Shown here: in pieces, positions 11,560-21,796 of the stretch
Position numbering within the stretch: position 1 is the stretch's first letter
Layout of the letters: the number at the start of each line of letters is the position of its first letter
DNA from: Dacryopinax spathularia
Lineage: Eukaryota > Basidiomycota > Dacrymycetes > Dacrymycetales > Dacrymycetaceae
DNA length: 64,000 bases
Direction of reading: 5' to 3'
Assembly: GCA_037974965.1 (NCBI GenBank)
Contig: JBBPFI010000001.1
Span: forward strand, 3,088,501-3,152,500
Notes under the pieces: model-generated
The model's database searches: none
What the model was told of the DNA's origin: nothing
The model's input: only the letters and a program-made list of their open reading frames with translations
Translations under genes and position numbers: made by a program

Positions 11560-12400
11560 ACTCCCTCACCCCGTCCAACACCCCCAACACCAACACAACC
11601 AACACCAACACAATCACCGCCTCCAACACAACCAACCCCTCCCTCACAACCTCCAGCACAACCTCCTCCAGCGCGACCGTCTCATCGCTCACCCCCTCCC
11701 ACACCAATCCAACCATCTCCGCGCCCAACCCCTCCAACACAACCATCGATCCCTCCAACCCCTCGAAGACCAACACGACCGCAACCCTCTCCGCCTCCAA
11801 CACCAACCCAACCAACACCAACCCCCCCAGCACCAACACAACCAACCCCTCCAACACCAACCCAACCTGCACCTCCGCGTCCAACTCCTCCAACACCAAC
11901 ACCAACACCTCCAGCCCCTCCACGTCCAATCCAACCAACCCAACCCACACCAACCCCTTCCTCACCCCCTCCAACACCAACGCGACCAACCCCTTCCTCA
12001 CCCCCTCCAACACCAACGCGACCAACCCCTCCCTCACCCCTCCCAACACCAACGCGACCAACCCCTTCCTCACCCCCTCCAACACCAACGCGACCAACCC
12101 CTCCCTCACCCCCTTCAACACCAACGCAACCAACCCCTCCCTCACCCCCTCCAACACCAACGCAACCAACCCCTCCCTCACCCCCTCTAACACCAGTCCA
12201 GCCAACACCAACCCATCCAACCCCTCCAACACCAACCCAACCAACACCTCCGCGTTCAATCCCTCCACCACCAACCCCACCGCAACCTCCACGTCCAACC
12301 CCTCCGACACCAACCCCTCCAACCCAACCAACCGCTCCACGTCCAACCCCTCCAACACCCCCATCCCAACCACGACCGCCGTCCTCTCCAGCACTGCAAC
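11560..12400. repeat. C/A-rich minisatellite tract 1
   Basis: About 840 bp built from variants of CCAACACCAACC on the plus strand (GGTTGGTGTTGG on the other). Two plus frames are open, reading PTPPTPTQ or NTNPTN, but only the first has an ATG and neither runs into the gene at 12401. The tract is read as leader or 5'UTR-intron sequence of that gene. The part at about 11939-12140 is repeated, identical by eye, in inverted orientation at about 15660-15459. Confidence 0.85.
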
Positions 12401-14353
12401 ATGTCGTCTCGGCTGATGAAGCCTGAGCTGGCCGTCGAGGAGGTCCTCAAGATCATCAATGACCGCAATCCTGGTAGGCGTGTCGCCATTTCCAAGGACG
12501 TCTTTTGCCCGCGCTGCAGCAAGAAGGCTCGCGTACGGGTCTGTATGGACCGGAAGGGGAAGAACGAGTCGAAGTATGGGCGGATCCACGGCCTGGTGAG
12601 TTGTGTAGCTGTCGCCGTGTAGCCTGCTTTGCTAACATCGTTGACAGTGCCTCTCCCATGACAATCCGGAAGAGCGGGTCTTCTGGATCACCGATCCTCT
12701 CCATCCGGACGATCGCCAAGCCCTGCGAGCGAGCTTAGAGCAGGCCGCGTTCGACTGGAGTTCCAGTCCAGCGAGGGACGACCGTCCCCACAAGCAGGCA
12801 CGACTGGCGAGGGACCGCAACGGCAAGCGCTACAAATCTTGCTTGGCCTGTGGGAAGGGGCGCGCAGCACAGGCTTGCGAGAAGCAGTGGTGCAAGGCTT
12901 GCTGCATTAACCGCGAGCGCAACAATGCATGGGCGAAGTCCGTCGGCTGCGCCTATCATGGTCACCAGGACCAAGCATGGAACGACGGGCGAGGTTTGGG
13001 ACCGGATGACGAGCTAGGGGGGTTGGGAGAGGTTGGGGGATTTGGAGGTTGGGGAAGGGAGGGAGGAGAGACAGGCTTGGGAAGGGGGGATGGTGTTGGG
13101 GAGGGCTTGCCGTCGACGCAAGCGTTCCATGGTCCAGCCCGCATCGGTCGCACGATGCGTCCCGCCTATCTCGCTCTTCGGGACGAGGAGAGGCGTGCGG
13201 AGGACGCTCGCAGGCAGGAGGAGAGAGATGCACGGGAGCGGGCTGAGACGCTGGCTCGCATGTTCACGTTAGTGGTGTTCACCAAGGTACGCTCTTTCCC
13301 TTCGCTTTCTCTTCCAAGCGCTGACTGTCCTCGCAGGACGGGAAAAAGACGTATCCCATTCCGGCTCTACGTGCCAACATGGACGGCCTTTCTACTCGTG
13401 TGTGCAGCTGGCCCGACCGCGTCCTGGCCCGGCTCTGTCCGTACGGAGAGGAAGATCTCGTGGAAGTGCTCCTCTACGACCTAGATTCTCGGAGCTGGAC
13501 TTCGTACGACTCGATCACCTACCGCTTGGTCAAACGCGGGGAGCGGCTGCTTTGCCGCTTGCCTGATGTCCCTGTTGACGCACCAGACGTGCTGGAGGAA
13601 GTGGAGCATCTTGTTCCTGTTCTGCGTGATGCAAGGCGAAAGCACAAGCAGCCTGCTGTGCCTTTCTATTCACCACCTCATCCTCCACCACCTCATCCTC
13701 CAGCACCTCATCCTCCAGCACCTCATCCTCCAGCACCTCATCCTCCAGCACCTCATCCTCCAGCACCTCATCCTCCAGCACCTCGTTCACGTCGTCGTGC
13801 GCGCAGCCCATCAACGGATCTTGACTTGTCGAACGACACCCCAATCTCGTCCCCCATTATCGACTGCATCGACCTCACCACATCCCCTTTGCGGTTCGTC
13901 CCTTCGTCATCTGCCGGCCCTGCCGTTCATGATGTTGATGCTCAGCTCGACCCCTTTGTCGGCTCTCCATCTCCCTCGCCTTCTCTTCCCCCCTCGTCTC
14001 CCATCTCGATCGAAGAGATCATGACGGACAAGTGGCCCGGCTCTCGCTCCTTCAGGACGATCTATGGCGCCGTTCAAGTGATCGACGACAAGATACATCG
14101 GCAAAAAACCACCTGGGAGAAAGCGTTTCAGGACCACTACGGATACCTCAAACCGTACTCGACTTGGCGACAGCATGCTGGCTACCTGTATAATCCTCGT
14201 CTCAAGGGTCTTGTTCAAGAGTACCTGGCGAAACCCCACGAGAAGTGGTGCGACTTTGCTTACGAGGCCAGATGTTTGCTAGAGGGTCGAGAACCGGGGG
14301 GGCGCAAGCGAAAGGGAAAGGCAACCAAGAACACCAAGCGCACCAAAGTGTAA
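12401..14353 (+). CDS. Cysteine-rich, putatively zinc-binding protein in the KDZ island
   Basis: Exons 12401-12595, 12648-13286 and 13337-14353 give 616 residues; I do not recognise a named family. Residues 28-80 hold CPRC, then SKYGRIHGLC split by intron 1, then H and RVFWI, a spacing reminiscent of GRF-type zinc fingers. A second cluster near 125-165 reads CLACGKGRAAQACEKQWCKACC followed by GCAYH. Then come a Gly-rich segment, a charged helix rich in ERRAEDARRQEE, a tandem Pro/His stretch (HPPAP units) and a basic C-terminus (GGRKRKGK). The basic and zinc-like parts suggest nucleic-acid binding, which is inference. Intron 1 begins with the island's 20-bp repeat motif. The upstream minisatellite probably lies in its leader. 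Confidence 0.75.
13672..13783 (+). repeat. 15-bp tandem repeat in coding sequence
   Basis: About seven copies of CACCTCATCCTCCAG encode an HPPAP repeat in exon 3 of the 12401 gene. The same CACCTCATCCTCCAG unit recurs (reverse strand) at the edge of minisatellite tract 2 near 15160-15185. Confidence 0.85.
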
Positions 14354-14776
14354 GTAAACTATCGATATCTTTCCTTTTACAGCCGCCCAAGGAGGACTTC
14401 CATACTTGGGCATTAATACTTACTTTCTGCACGCTGCTTTCCATCTACCAGTTCGACACACTAATCCTTCCTTCGCTTGCCACACGCTCGTTCAGACTAT
14501 CTTTTTTTATCAACGAGTGTAATTAGTTGGCTATCGCCTTAAAAGGCGTAATTACATGACGTTGCCCCTGTAGGGCATACCCAAAAAAAAGAGTGTGATT
14601 TGACCCACATATGGGTGTCGGAAGAAGAGTGCAGTGGGGAGGAATGGGTGGGTAAGGACACAGTAAGAAGGACAAGCAGGATAGTGGCATACAAGAGGCA
14701 TACAAGGAGCTTATCATGAGTAACAGCATACAGAGAGCATACAGAGAGCATACAGGAGGGCCAATGCTCCTCTAGC

Positions 14777-16279
14777 TTAGGCAAGGCTAGGGCACAGACG
14801 TCCAGCCTGTAGCCCGGTCATCTGCCTGCGTGCCAGTCCCATCTCCTCCTGGATCTCCCTACGAGCGCTCTCAAAGGCTGCACGCTCCATCGCCTCGGGT
14901 GACATGTCGTAGCGTTCGCGCAGGGGCCTGCGCATCACACGAGCTGCAACAGGCGAGGGATTGGAAAGGGTGCTACTCGATGCACTGGATGGTTGAACTC
15001 CAGCCGCTCGGTTATAGTAGAAGTCGGGCCGGACGATGCGAGGGAAGTTGTCGTACTCAGGCGGAACGCGCAGGGTAGCGTAGATAGGAGGGATGTCCTC
15101 CCATCTCTGGTAGGCAGGAGGACTGTCGTCCTCCGGACTGGTGTTGAAGGGAGAGGTGCTGGAGGATGAGGTGCTGGAGGATGAGGTGGCGGTTGGGTTG
15201 GGGGTGTTGGAGGCGGAGAGGGTTGCGGTCGTGTTGGTGTCGGAGGGGTTGGTTGGGTTGGTGTTGGTTGGGTTGGTGTTGGGGGGGTTGGTGTTGGAGG
15301 GGATGGAGGGGCTGGTGTCGGTTGGGTCGGTGTTGGTTGGGTTGGTGTTGGAGGGGATGGTGTTGGAGGGGATGGAGGGGCTGGTGTCGGTTGGGTTGGT
15401 GTTGGAGGGGTTGGATGGGTTGGTGTTGGCTGGATTGGTGTTGGAGGGGATGGAGGGGGAGGGGTTGGTTGCGTTGGTGTTGAAGGGGGTGAGGGAGGGG
15501 TTGGTCGCGTTGGTGTTGGAGGGGGTGAGGAAGGGGTTGGTCGCGTTGGTGTTGGGAGGGGTGAGGGAGGGGTTGGTCGCGTTGGTGTTGGAGGGGGTGA
15601 GGAAGGGGTTGGTCGCGTTGGTGTTGGAGGGGGTGAGGAAGGGGTTGGTGTGGGTTGGGTTGGTGTTGTTGCTTGAGAGACTTTCGTAAACAGGCGGCAG
15701 AGACGCAGGAGCCGTCCCCGCACCGACCTCTCCATCCATCAGCTCGCGTGCCATTGAGCCATTGGCACGGACTGAAAGAGGCCGCTCGTGCAAGGAAACC
15801 GGAGTGGTACTGCGAGGAAGGGCAGTGTCCAATGGATGGTTGACAGTGTTAAATCCCTGAGGGCCTGCAGCAGAGCTGATAGGACCTGAGGGAAGGACTG
15901 TCAACGTATCCGGATCTACCTCCGCCCACAGGCGACGGATGAGATCATCGACAGCGCCCGCAGGAACGGTGGGCCCCATCGAAGGGTTAGCAGCGGAGTC
16001 GGCTGCCGGGCCCATCCGCAGGCGATGGGCGGTGAGAGTTGTGTAGCTGTGTCGACCGATTCTTCCGACGATATCCTGCCTACCCCGAGCAACCACGTCG
16101 GTCGCTTGCTCGGGACCGGCTCCTCTAGCAGTTCCATGGTTACTACCACGATCTAACTTTGCATTAGACCATGTACGACCTCAGCAAGTACAAGACGCAC
16201 CATGCTTCCCTCCTCCCCTCTTATCGCCGCTCTTAGCGGACGACTTGGAGTGAGAGAAGGCCCTAGGCCACAGAGCCAT
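14777..16279 (-). CDS. Asn/Thr/Pro-rich protein of unknown function in the KDZ island
   Basis: Exon 1 is 16279-16201 (starting MALWPRAFSHSKSSAKS) and exon 2 is 16152-14777, giving 484 residues if no further intron exists. A 5'UTR intron (GTGAGTAC..TTTCATTAG) is visible upstream at about 16290-16360. The N-terminal half has no known domain. The middle (about residues 185-330) is the translation of minisatellite tract 2 as NTNPT/NTNATNP repeats. The C-terminus contains two PPxY-type motifs (PPAY and PPIY; a PPVY sits before the repeat) and an arginine-rich amphipathic end. PPxY motifs bind WW domains in known proteins; a role here is only a guess. The repeat might instead be an intron, as in the KDZ gene. 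Confidence 0.55.
15160..15665. repeat. C/A-rich minisatellite tract 2
   Basis: G-rich on the plus strand (GGTTGGTGTTGG variants), so the C-rich strand is the sense strand of the minus-strand gene it lies in. Its right part is an inverted copy of 11939-12140. Its left part (about 15183-15400) is a near-identical direct copy of 20047-20290. Confidence 0.85.
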
Positions 16280-16768
16280 GATCGGCTTTGTAGGTATTGA
16301 CCTAATGAAATATCAGTAAACCTATTGCAACCTGTAGCGAGCATTTGTACTCACAGAAAGTTGGTTGGATGCAAGCTGGTGAGTTCAGTAGAAGTTCGGA
16401 TGGTCGTAGGGAAGAGACGATGAGGAGGAGGCATGAGGCGATGATGAGGGGAGTTTAGCCGCTGACAAACTTGGCTCCGTTGGCGCTTCGCCTGATATAG
16501 CCAGCCTTCCGATCCGATCTTAGATCTAAGATCTAAGATCTCTCGATGGGCGCTTATCTCTCATCCTCCCCGACTGGGGATCAACAATGCTTACAATATC
16601 CTGCGACTAGGTACATTACAACGTACAAGTGACATCGCCGGTTAGGTAAACGAAAGGTAAGACCACGAGAACAATAGCCTTCTGCTCACCCAAAAGAAGC
16701 CCCCCCTCCCGAAGCCCCATGAATCCATCTATCGCCTCGTGTTCTGAGCTGGCGATCGCCTCGTGCCC

Positions 16769-16789
16769 GATCGACACAGCTACACAACT
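16769..16789 (-). repeat. Copy of the 20-bp island motif, upstream of the 16951 gene
   Basis: Reverse complement of AGTTGTGTAGCTGTGTCGAC with one mismatch at its end. It lies in the leader/promoter of the 16951 gene, just before a likely 5'UTR intron (GTAATC.. to CCCTACAG at about 16853-16910). Other copies are at 12598-12614 (partial), 16037-16057, 17317-17337, 18153-18172, 18197-18217 and 18219-18236. Confidence 0.8.
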
Positions 16790-16950
16790 CACCATAGAGC
16801 TGTCCGACCACCCAAGCCTATTGTCAATAACCTGGACTCGAGGTAATCGCCCACGAAAGGTGCGCTTACCCGTAATCTGATTCCGCCGCCCCTAATAACT
16901 CCCCCTACAGCAATCGGTCCTCCCCTCTCTCAAACCACCACCATTGACTC

Positions 16951-18073
16951 ATGGAGGCTAGCTCGCCTCCTTCGACTCCGACCTCTTTTAAGTCTGCTCG
17001 CTCAACTACCTCTGCCAACTCCTCGCCCGGCAAGACGACAGCCAACGCTCGCGTTACGAGCAAGATGTCCTACAACCCGAGCTCGATGACTGGACCGACG
17101 AAAGCAGCGCAGGCGACGAACGCCAAGCTGTATGCGCCCGCCGTAGGGAAAGGAAGGGGGAATGGTGGTGCATGGGGTGCGATGGGGGATGGGGAGGGGG
17201 CTAACGCTGCTGTGATCGCTGGCGTCCGGGAGGTTGAGCTGGAGTACGGGGCGCCTGCTTTCATTGGGGAAGTACCCCTTATTGCCTTGCTGCGTGCAAG
17301 GGGAGCTCCGACGGTGAGTTGTGTAGCTGTGTCGACCGAGAAGGTCGACACTTAACAGACTCGCTACTGACCTTAATCTTAGGACACTCCTAAAGGCCCC
17401 GTCATCCATCCGCCCCGCCAGCAGGAGATGTACGGTAACACATCTCCTGCTGGGCCTGCTCCCCCTGCTCCGTCTGCTCCGTCTGCTCCCCCCGCCCAGC
17501 AGGAGGAGCTCCAGCCTATCACGATGGAGAGACTCGCCGCGGAACGTACGCCTAGTTTCCCCATTGGGATGATGTCGGAGGAGGAATGGCAGCTCGAGCT
17601 GAAGCGCTTGAGGGCTATCGCCTTCGAATACGGCCGGCTCTTGCGTCGTAAGGAGATGTTCCAGGAGGAAGAAACCAGGCGCCAGAAACTGGCGTCAGAG
17701 CGCCAAGCCATCCACGACCAGATCTGGGAAGAATACGTCGAGAAGGGCAAGAACTACATCGACATCCTCATGGGCGAAGACGAACGCGCCAAGGAGAACA
17801 TCTATAGCCCTGCCCTCCAAGCTGCCGTCAATCTGCAGTCTCCTTCCCCTCAGCAGTCGTCCGTCCCTCACTCGCCAGTCGCTGGCCCCTCCACCGAGGG
17901 GCAGGGGAAGGATAAGAAGCGCGTGAAGAAGTTTTTTGGCAAGATTGCCAAGTTGGGAGGTAAGTCGCATTCGCGACTAATCTCGTTACATTACTAACTA
18001 CGCTACAGGCAAAATAGGAATGGACGCCGCCGAGGAGGCGCTCAAAGGAGCGTTGGATGAGGACGATGACTAG
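16951..18073 (+). CDS. Basic, low-complexity protein of unknown function in the KDZ island
   Basis: Exons 16951-17313, 17383-17959 and 18009-18073 give 334 residues; I do not recognise it. The first 60 residues are rich in S, T and A. Residues 70-120 contain a Gly-rich stretch and EVELEYGAPAFIGEVPL. A Pro/Ala linker follows. Residues about 170-240 form a long charged helix (EEWQLELKRLRAIAFEYGRL, then EMFQEEETRRQKLASERQ) that could be a coiled coil. A basic patch KDKKRVKKFFGKIAKLGGK and an acidic end (ALDEDDD) close the protein. Intron 1 starts directly with the 20-bp island motif and contains a GTGTCGACC / GGTCGACAC hairpin. It lies tail to tail with the KDZ gene. Confidence 0.7.
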
Positions 18074-18138
18074 GCTCAGGTTTGCACGTAGATACGGCTC
18101 GTGTGTTAAGGAAATGCGTACCCTGTTGAATGGAATAA

Positions 18139-18161
18139 GTGTCGACCGTCTCGGTCGACAC
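18139..18161. repeat. Hairpin made of the island motif core
   Basis: GTGTCGACCG (18139-18148) and CGGTCGACAC (18152-18161) are perfect inverted arms with a 3-nt loop. The right arm continues as another copy of the motif (CACAGTTACACAAC). Confidence 0.8.
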
Positions 18162-18196
18162 AGTTACACAACAAACGTCTTGCCTGTGCCTTCCAT

Positions 18197-18236
18197 GGTC
18201 GACACAGCTACACAACTCAGTTGTGTAGCTGTGTCG
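18197..18236. repeat. Tail-to-tail pair of the 20-bp island motif
   Basis: CGACACAGCTACACAACT (18200-18217) and AGTTGTGTAGCTGTGTCG (18219-18236) are perfect inverted copies separated by one base. The pair lies between the stop codons of the 16951 gene and the KDZ gene, so it could act in RNA 3'-end formation for both or bind the transposase. Neither role is shown. Confidence 0.8.
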
Positions 18237-18313
18237 CCTTTATCCTAAACCAGTCCCAGGCACTCTTGTACACATACAATTAGATATGCGATTTGGAATG
18301 AAATTTTTATTAA

Positions 18314-21300
18314 CTACTCTAGTACAGAATCAGGTATCAAGTGAGGCATGTGGTTATCCCGGCGGAGCTGAAGAATAATGTGCTCATTGCGAGCCTTGAT
18401 CACCTCGTCTAAGAAGAACTCGAACCGCACAGCGGTCATGTCGCGAACCTGAGCAGCAAACTTGCGCATCCAGGCGTTTGTCTGTTCGCAAGCCGACGAG
18501 TTGAAGAGCCACTTGTTTGGCCTTCCTTCGTCGTATAGATCCGGGTAGAGCGCAGGGTTGCAGTAGGTACTGCAGTATTCATCCCCGCTGTTCTTGTGTT
18601 TCTTGTCCCAGTGGAATGCGTCCACCACGAGCGTAGTATGCTCAAAGTGAGCACGAACGTCTGGACCGAGGTTTTCTAGATGCCGGCGAAGTTGGCAATT
18701 GTTGTCGAAAAACAGTACGTCGGGCATAGATTCCCGCTTGGGGAAAACGGTCATGATAAAGTCCTGAAGGACTAATTAGCAATGAACAACTGACAAGCGA
18801 ACGTACTTACGATGACAGAGCCCAGCGCCTCTGCACCATAAAAGGTACCTCGCGCAACGATAATACCGCACGGATGCACAACAAGCTGCTCGTTGTGCGT
18901 CCGGTTCCTTCCAAATCGTGCCCGTAATACCTTCCTTCTCCTCTCCTTCGTTGGTAGCCGATCGAGGGGGATCATGTCGAAGTCTTCAGCCTCCTCCTCT
19001 ATCTCCAGCTCGACAACTTCATCGACTTCCTCGTCCTCCTCGTCCTCCTCCTCCTCATCGACTCCATCCCCCTTCCCGCCATTCTCGGTCGCATGCGCTT
19101 CAACATACTCCAACCCCTCAACCTCATCCACCATCTCAACATCCTCCTCCCCAATCTCCCGCTCTACAATCCTCGCGATCCGTTCACCTTCTCTCGCTCC
19201 AGCCCCTCTCCCTTCAACATCACCTTCCCCCTCCTCAGCCCCTCTCCCTTCAACACCACCGTCCCCCTCCTCAGCACCTCTCCCTTCAACACCACCTCTC
19301 CCTTCAACACCACCTCTCCCTTCAACACCTTCCTCTTCCCCTCGCTCGTATGCGCGTCGAGCTCGCCGAGAGAGCAGCGTGAAAGACTTGCCGGCAGCTT
19401 TGTACTTCTCCTCGAGCGCTTGGTGCTCGGCTATTCCGCAGGTGAGTCGATCTGATTGTCTTGGCTGTTCACAGCCGTCGACAGCGCAGAGATGTTCGCG
19501 AGCGGCATGCGTCGCGCAGAAGCGAGCGCGATTGTTGAGGAGGGGAAGTGGGCAGTTGTGCACCGCACAACAGGGGTGGCCGATGGCGATCCCATCCGTA
19601 ACGGCGCACTGGATCATCCCTGGGATATGGTCAGCACCGCCTTAGCAGAGGAAGTGGGCTTACTTTGCTCCTCTCCGTGATGTACAACCTTGAGGCAAAG
19701 GTCGCACGCGTGACCCCATTGCGGTTGACCATTTCTCGAGAAGAAGTCGTTGCGCTCTTGCATAGCGTGCAAAAGGCGCTCGGTTTGGTTGCGGGCGGAC
19801 TCGGGAAGTCGGAGACGCGTTCGTTGCTCGCTGTGATGAAGAAGGAGGGCGAAGAGATCAAAGAGATCGGAGATCCATTCGCCCCGGAGTGGAGGAGCGT
19901 CGTATAGCCCGACCGAACGGGCACGCGTCTTGCGGAGAGCCTGCTTGTACGTCCTGGCATTCGCTGTCGCCGACGAGCTAGAAAAACCCACATCAGCGAA
20001 AGAACAGGTAAGGAAGGAGAAGGAGGCGCTGGAGGATGAGGAGCTGGAGGGGATGGTTGTGGTTGGGTTGGGGGTGTTGGAGGCGGAGAGGGTTGCGGTC
20101 GTGTTGGTGTCGGAGGGGTTGGTTGGGTTGGTGTTGGTGTTGGTTGGGTTGGTGTTGGTTGGGTTGGTGTTGGGGGGGTTGGTGTTGGAGGGGATGGAGG
20201 GGCTGGTGTCGGTTGGGTCGGTGTTGGTTGGGTTGGTGTTGGAGGGGTTGGTGTTGGAGGGGATGGAGGGGCTGGTGTCGGTTGGGTCGGTGTTGGAGGT
20301 GCGGGATTCGGAGGGGAAGGAGAAGGCCGTCTTTAAAGCACCGAAGGCGGGGTGGGAATGAGTAAGAAAGAGATATGTACTTACTGTGCGTGCACGGTTT
20401 GCGCCCTGAAGAGCTCACACAGCTGTCGTTCGAATAGCATGTGTTTCTCCACCTGTATCACACCAGGCACCCCATGGTAGTACACTCTCTCGTCTTCTCC
20501 GTTAGAACCCTTCTCCCGCAAGTAGTTAAGGTGGTACGTCGCTCCGCAGCTTCGGCAGTACAGACTCGACACCATAACTGGAAAAGCCCCACGTCCAATG
20601 GTGTAAAAACCGGCGAGGTATCTTTTAGCATCGCGTAATGGTTGCCTTGTGTCATTGCTGAGGAAAGCGGGGCAATCGTCTTGAATGCACACGCGAGTAG
20701 GAGGATAGAACTCCTCCACAGCTGCAGATATGTTAGCCGAGTTTCAGAAAAAGGGGTAAATGAGATAAGGACAAGCAACGAAGGGTGGAGTGTTGGAGGG
20801 GTTGGTTGGGTTGGTGTTGGAGGGGCTGGACGTGGAGGGGCTGGAGGGGTTGGTGTTGGTTGGGCTGGTGTTGGAGGGGTTGGACGCGGAGGGGCTGGAA
20901 GGGTTGGTGTTGGTTGGGTTGGTGTTGGAGGGGTTGGACGCGGAGGGGCTGGAGGGGTTGGTGTTGGTTGGGTTGGTGTTGGAGGGGTTGGACGCGGAGG
21001 GGATGGTTGGGTTGGTGTTACAGGGATTGGTTGGGTTGGACGCGGAGGGGTTGGTTGGGTTGGACGCGGAGGGGTTGGTTGGATTGGTGTTAGCTGTGTT
21101 GGAGTTGGAGGGGTTGGAGGGGTTGGTGTTGGTTGGGTTGGTGTTGGAGGGGTTGGTTGTGTTGGATGGGGAGGGAGGTTCCAAAAGGAGAGAAGGGTGA
21201 GATAGCACGTACCAAGGGTGAAGCTTTGTGCGAGCTGGGCGAACGGAGTGAAGTCGTCGACTAGAGGATTGCAGACGTCCGATGGATTGAAGTGGGGGTC

Positions 21301-21564
21301 CCATATTACTTTACGTAGCGCTCCCCATAGCCCTATGATTTGGACAGGCGAGGCATTGATTGCGTTGGCGAGGAATTGGACGACAGTATTAGGTAGGGTA
21401 TGGGGCGGCGTGTCGAGCTCGCCGAGGTGAGTAAGCTCTTGCCAGGCGATTCGAGCCTGCAATCGCCGCGAGAAGGCCAGGAAGGAGAGCACTTGTTCGA
21501 CAGTTATGTTGCCCAGGATAAATCGCAGCCTCCAGAAGAGCAAAACGAGACGAAGCAGATTCAT
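18314..21564 (-). CDS. KDZ-type transposase with CxC5/CxC6 cysteine clusters
   Basis: Exons 21564-21213, 20721-20385, 19977-19664, 19619-18811 and 18763-18314 splice in phase to 753 residues without stops. Order of parts: an N-terminal helical CxC5-type region; a first cysteine cluster (VCIQDDCPAF, then SLYCRSCGATYHLNY); GVPGVIQVEKH; ATANARTYKQALR; a second cluster (HACDLCLKVV, VTDGIAIGHPCCAVHNC, ARFCATHAA, LCAVDGCEQP, LTC); an acidic low-complexity insert (about 395-560); RTHNEQLVVHPCG; then LFFDNNCQL, CNPALYPDL, FNSSACEQTNAW and FFLDEVIKARNEH. The acidic residues at about D343, D624 and E697 fit a DDE-type RNase H fold. This family is named for its association with KDZ transposons. Introns 1 and 2 (491 and 407 nt) are long because they contain minisatellites; introns 3 and 4 are under 50 nt. 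Confidence 0.85.
20045..20310. repeat. C/A-rich minisatellite tract 3, in KDZ intron 2
   Basis: Near-identical direct copy of 15183-15400. The tract lies inside an intron whose exons join in phase (GCA CA|C TCG), giving the family-typical SSATANARTYKQALR. One minus frame happens to stay open through the tract. Confidence 0.8.
20785..21180. repeat. C/A-rich minisatellite tract 4, in KDZ intron 1
   Basis: GGTTGGTGTTGG variants with GGACGCGGAGGGG spacers on the plus strand. The tract lies between the GTACGTGC donor at 21212 and the CTGCAG acceptor at 20722. It has the same composition as tracts 1-3 but different spacers. Confidence 0.8.
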
Positions 21565-21736
21565 GTCGCCAGAGAGCCCCGCGTCAGCAATCGCAACACA
21601 GTCAAGCTGAGCCCGTCGCCAGAGAAGAAGTGAAGTCGATAATGGCCTTGATCGGGCCTCAGGGCCTCAGCGTTGATAGCGCCCACGAAGGTCAACAATC
21701 ACGCGAGGACCCATTGTCAGGCACGGGCGCAGAAGT

Positions 21737-21796
21737 TTGATTGCCGAGATCGGCAATCAATTTTTGCGGGACCCCAGACGCTTTCAGCTGGGGTCC
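21737..21796. repeat. Two hairpins at the right edge of the KDZ island
   Basis: TTGATTGCCGA (21737-21747) and TCGGCAATCAA (21750-21760) are perfect 11-bp arms with a 2-nt loop. GGACCCCA (21769-21776) pairs with TGGGGTCC (21789-21796). The CTATGCGC hairpin at 21811-21831 follows. Three hairpins in 95 bp suggest a structured transposon end. Confidence 0.7.

Noticed and set aside
11452-12426. 324-codon Pro/Thr/Gln-rich open frame starting at an ATG
   Set aside because: It is a by-product of the CCA-type minisatellite, which leaves several frames open on both strands; it ends out of frame with the real gene at 12401 and has no domain.
13672-13783. CRISPR-like array
   Set aside because: The 15-bp units are contiguous without spacers, lie in a fungal exon and encode HPPAP; it is a coding minisatellite.
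20458-21564. 368-codon uninterrupted frame of the KDZ gene through intron 1
   Set aside because: Read straight through, the frame translates the minisatellite and then continues out of phase, losing the conserved EEFYPPTRVC cysteine block; the GTACGT donor and CTGCAG acceptor restore it.
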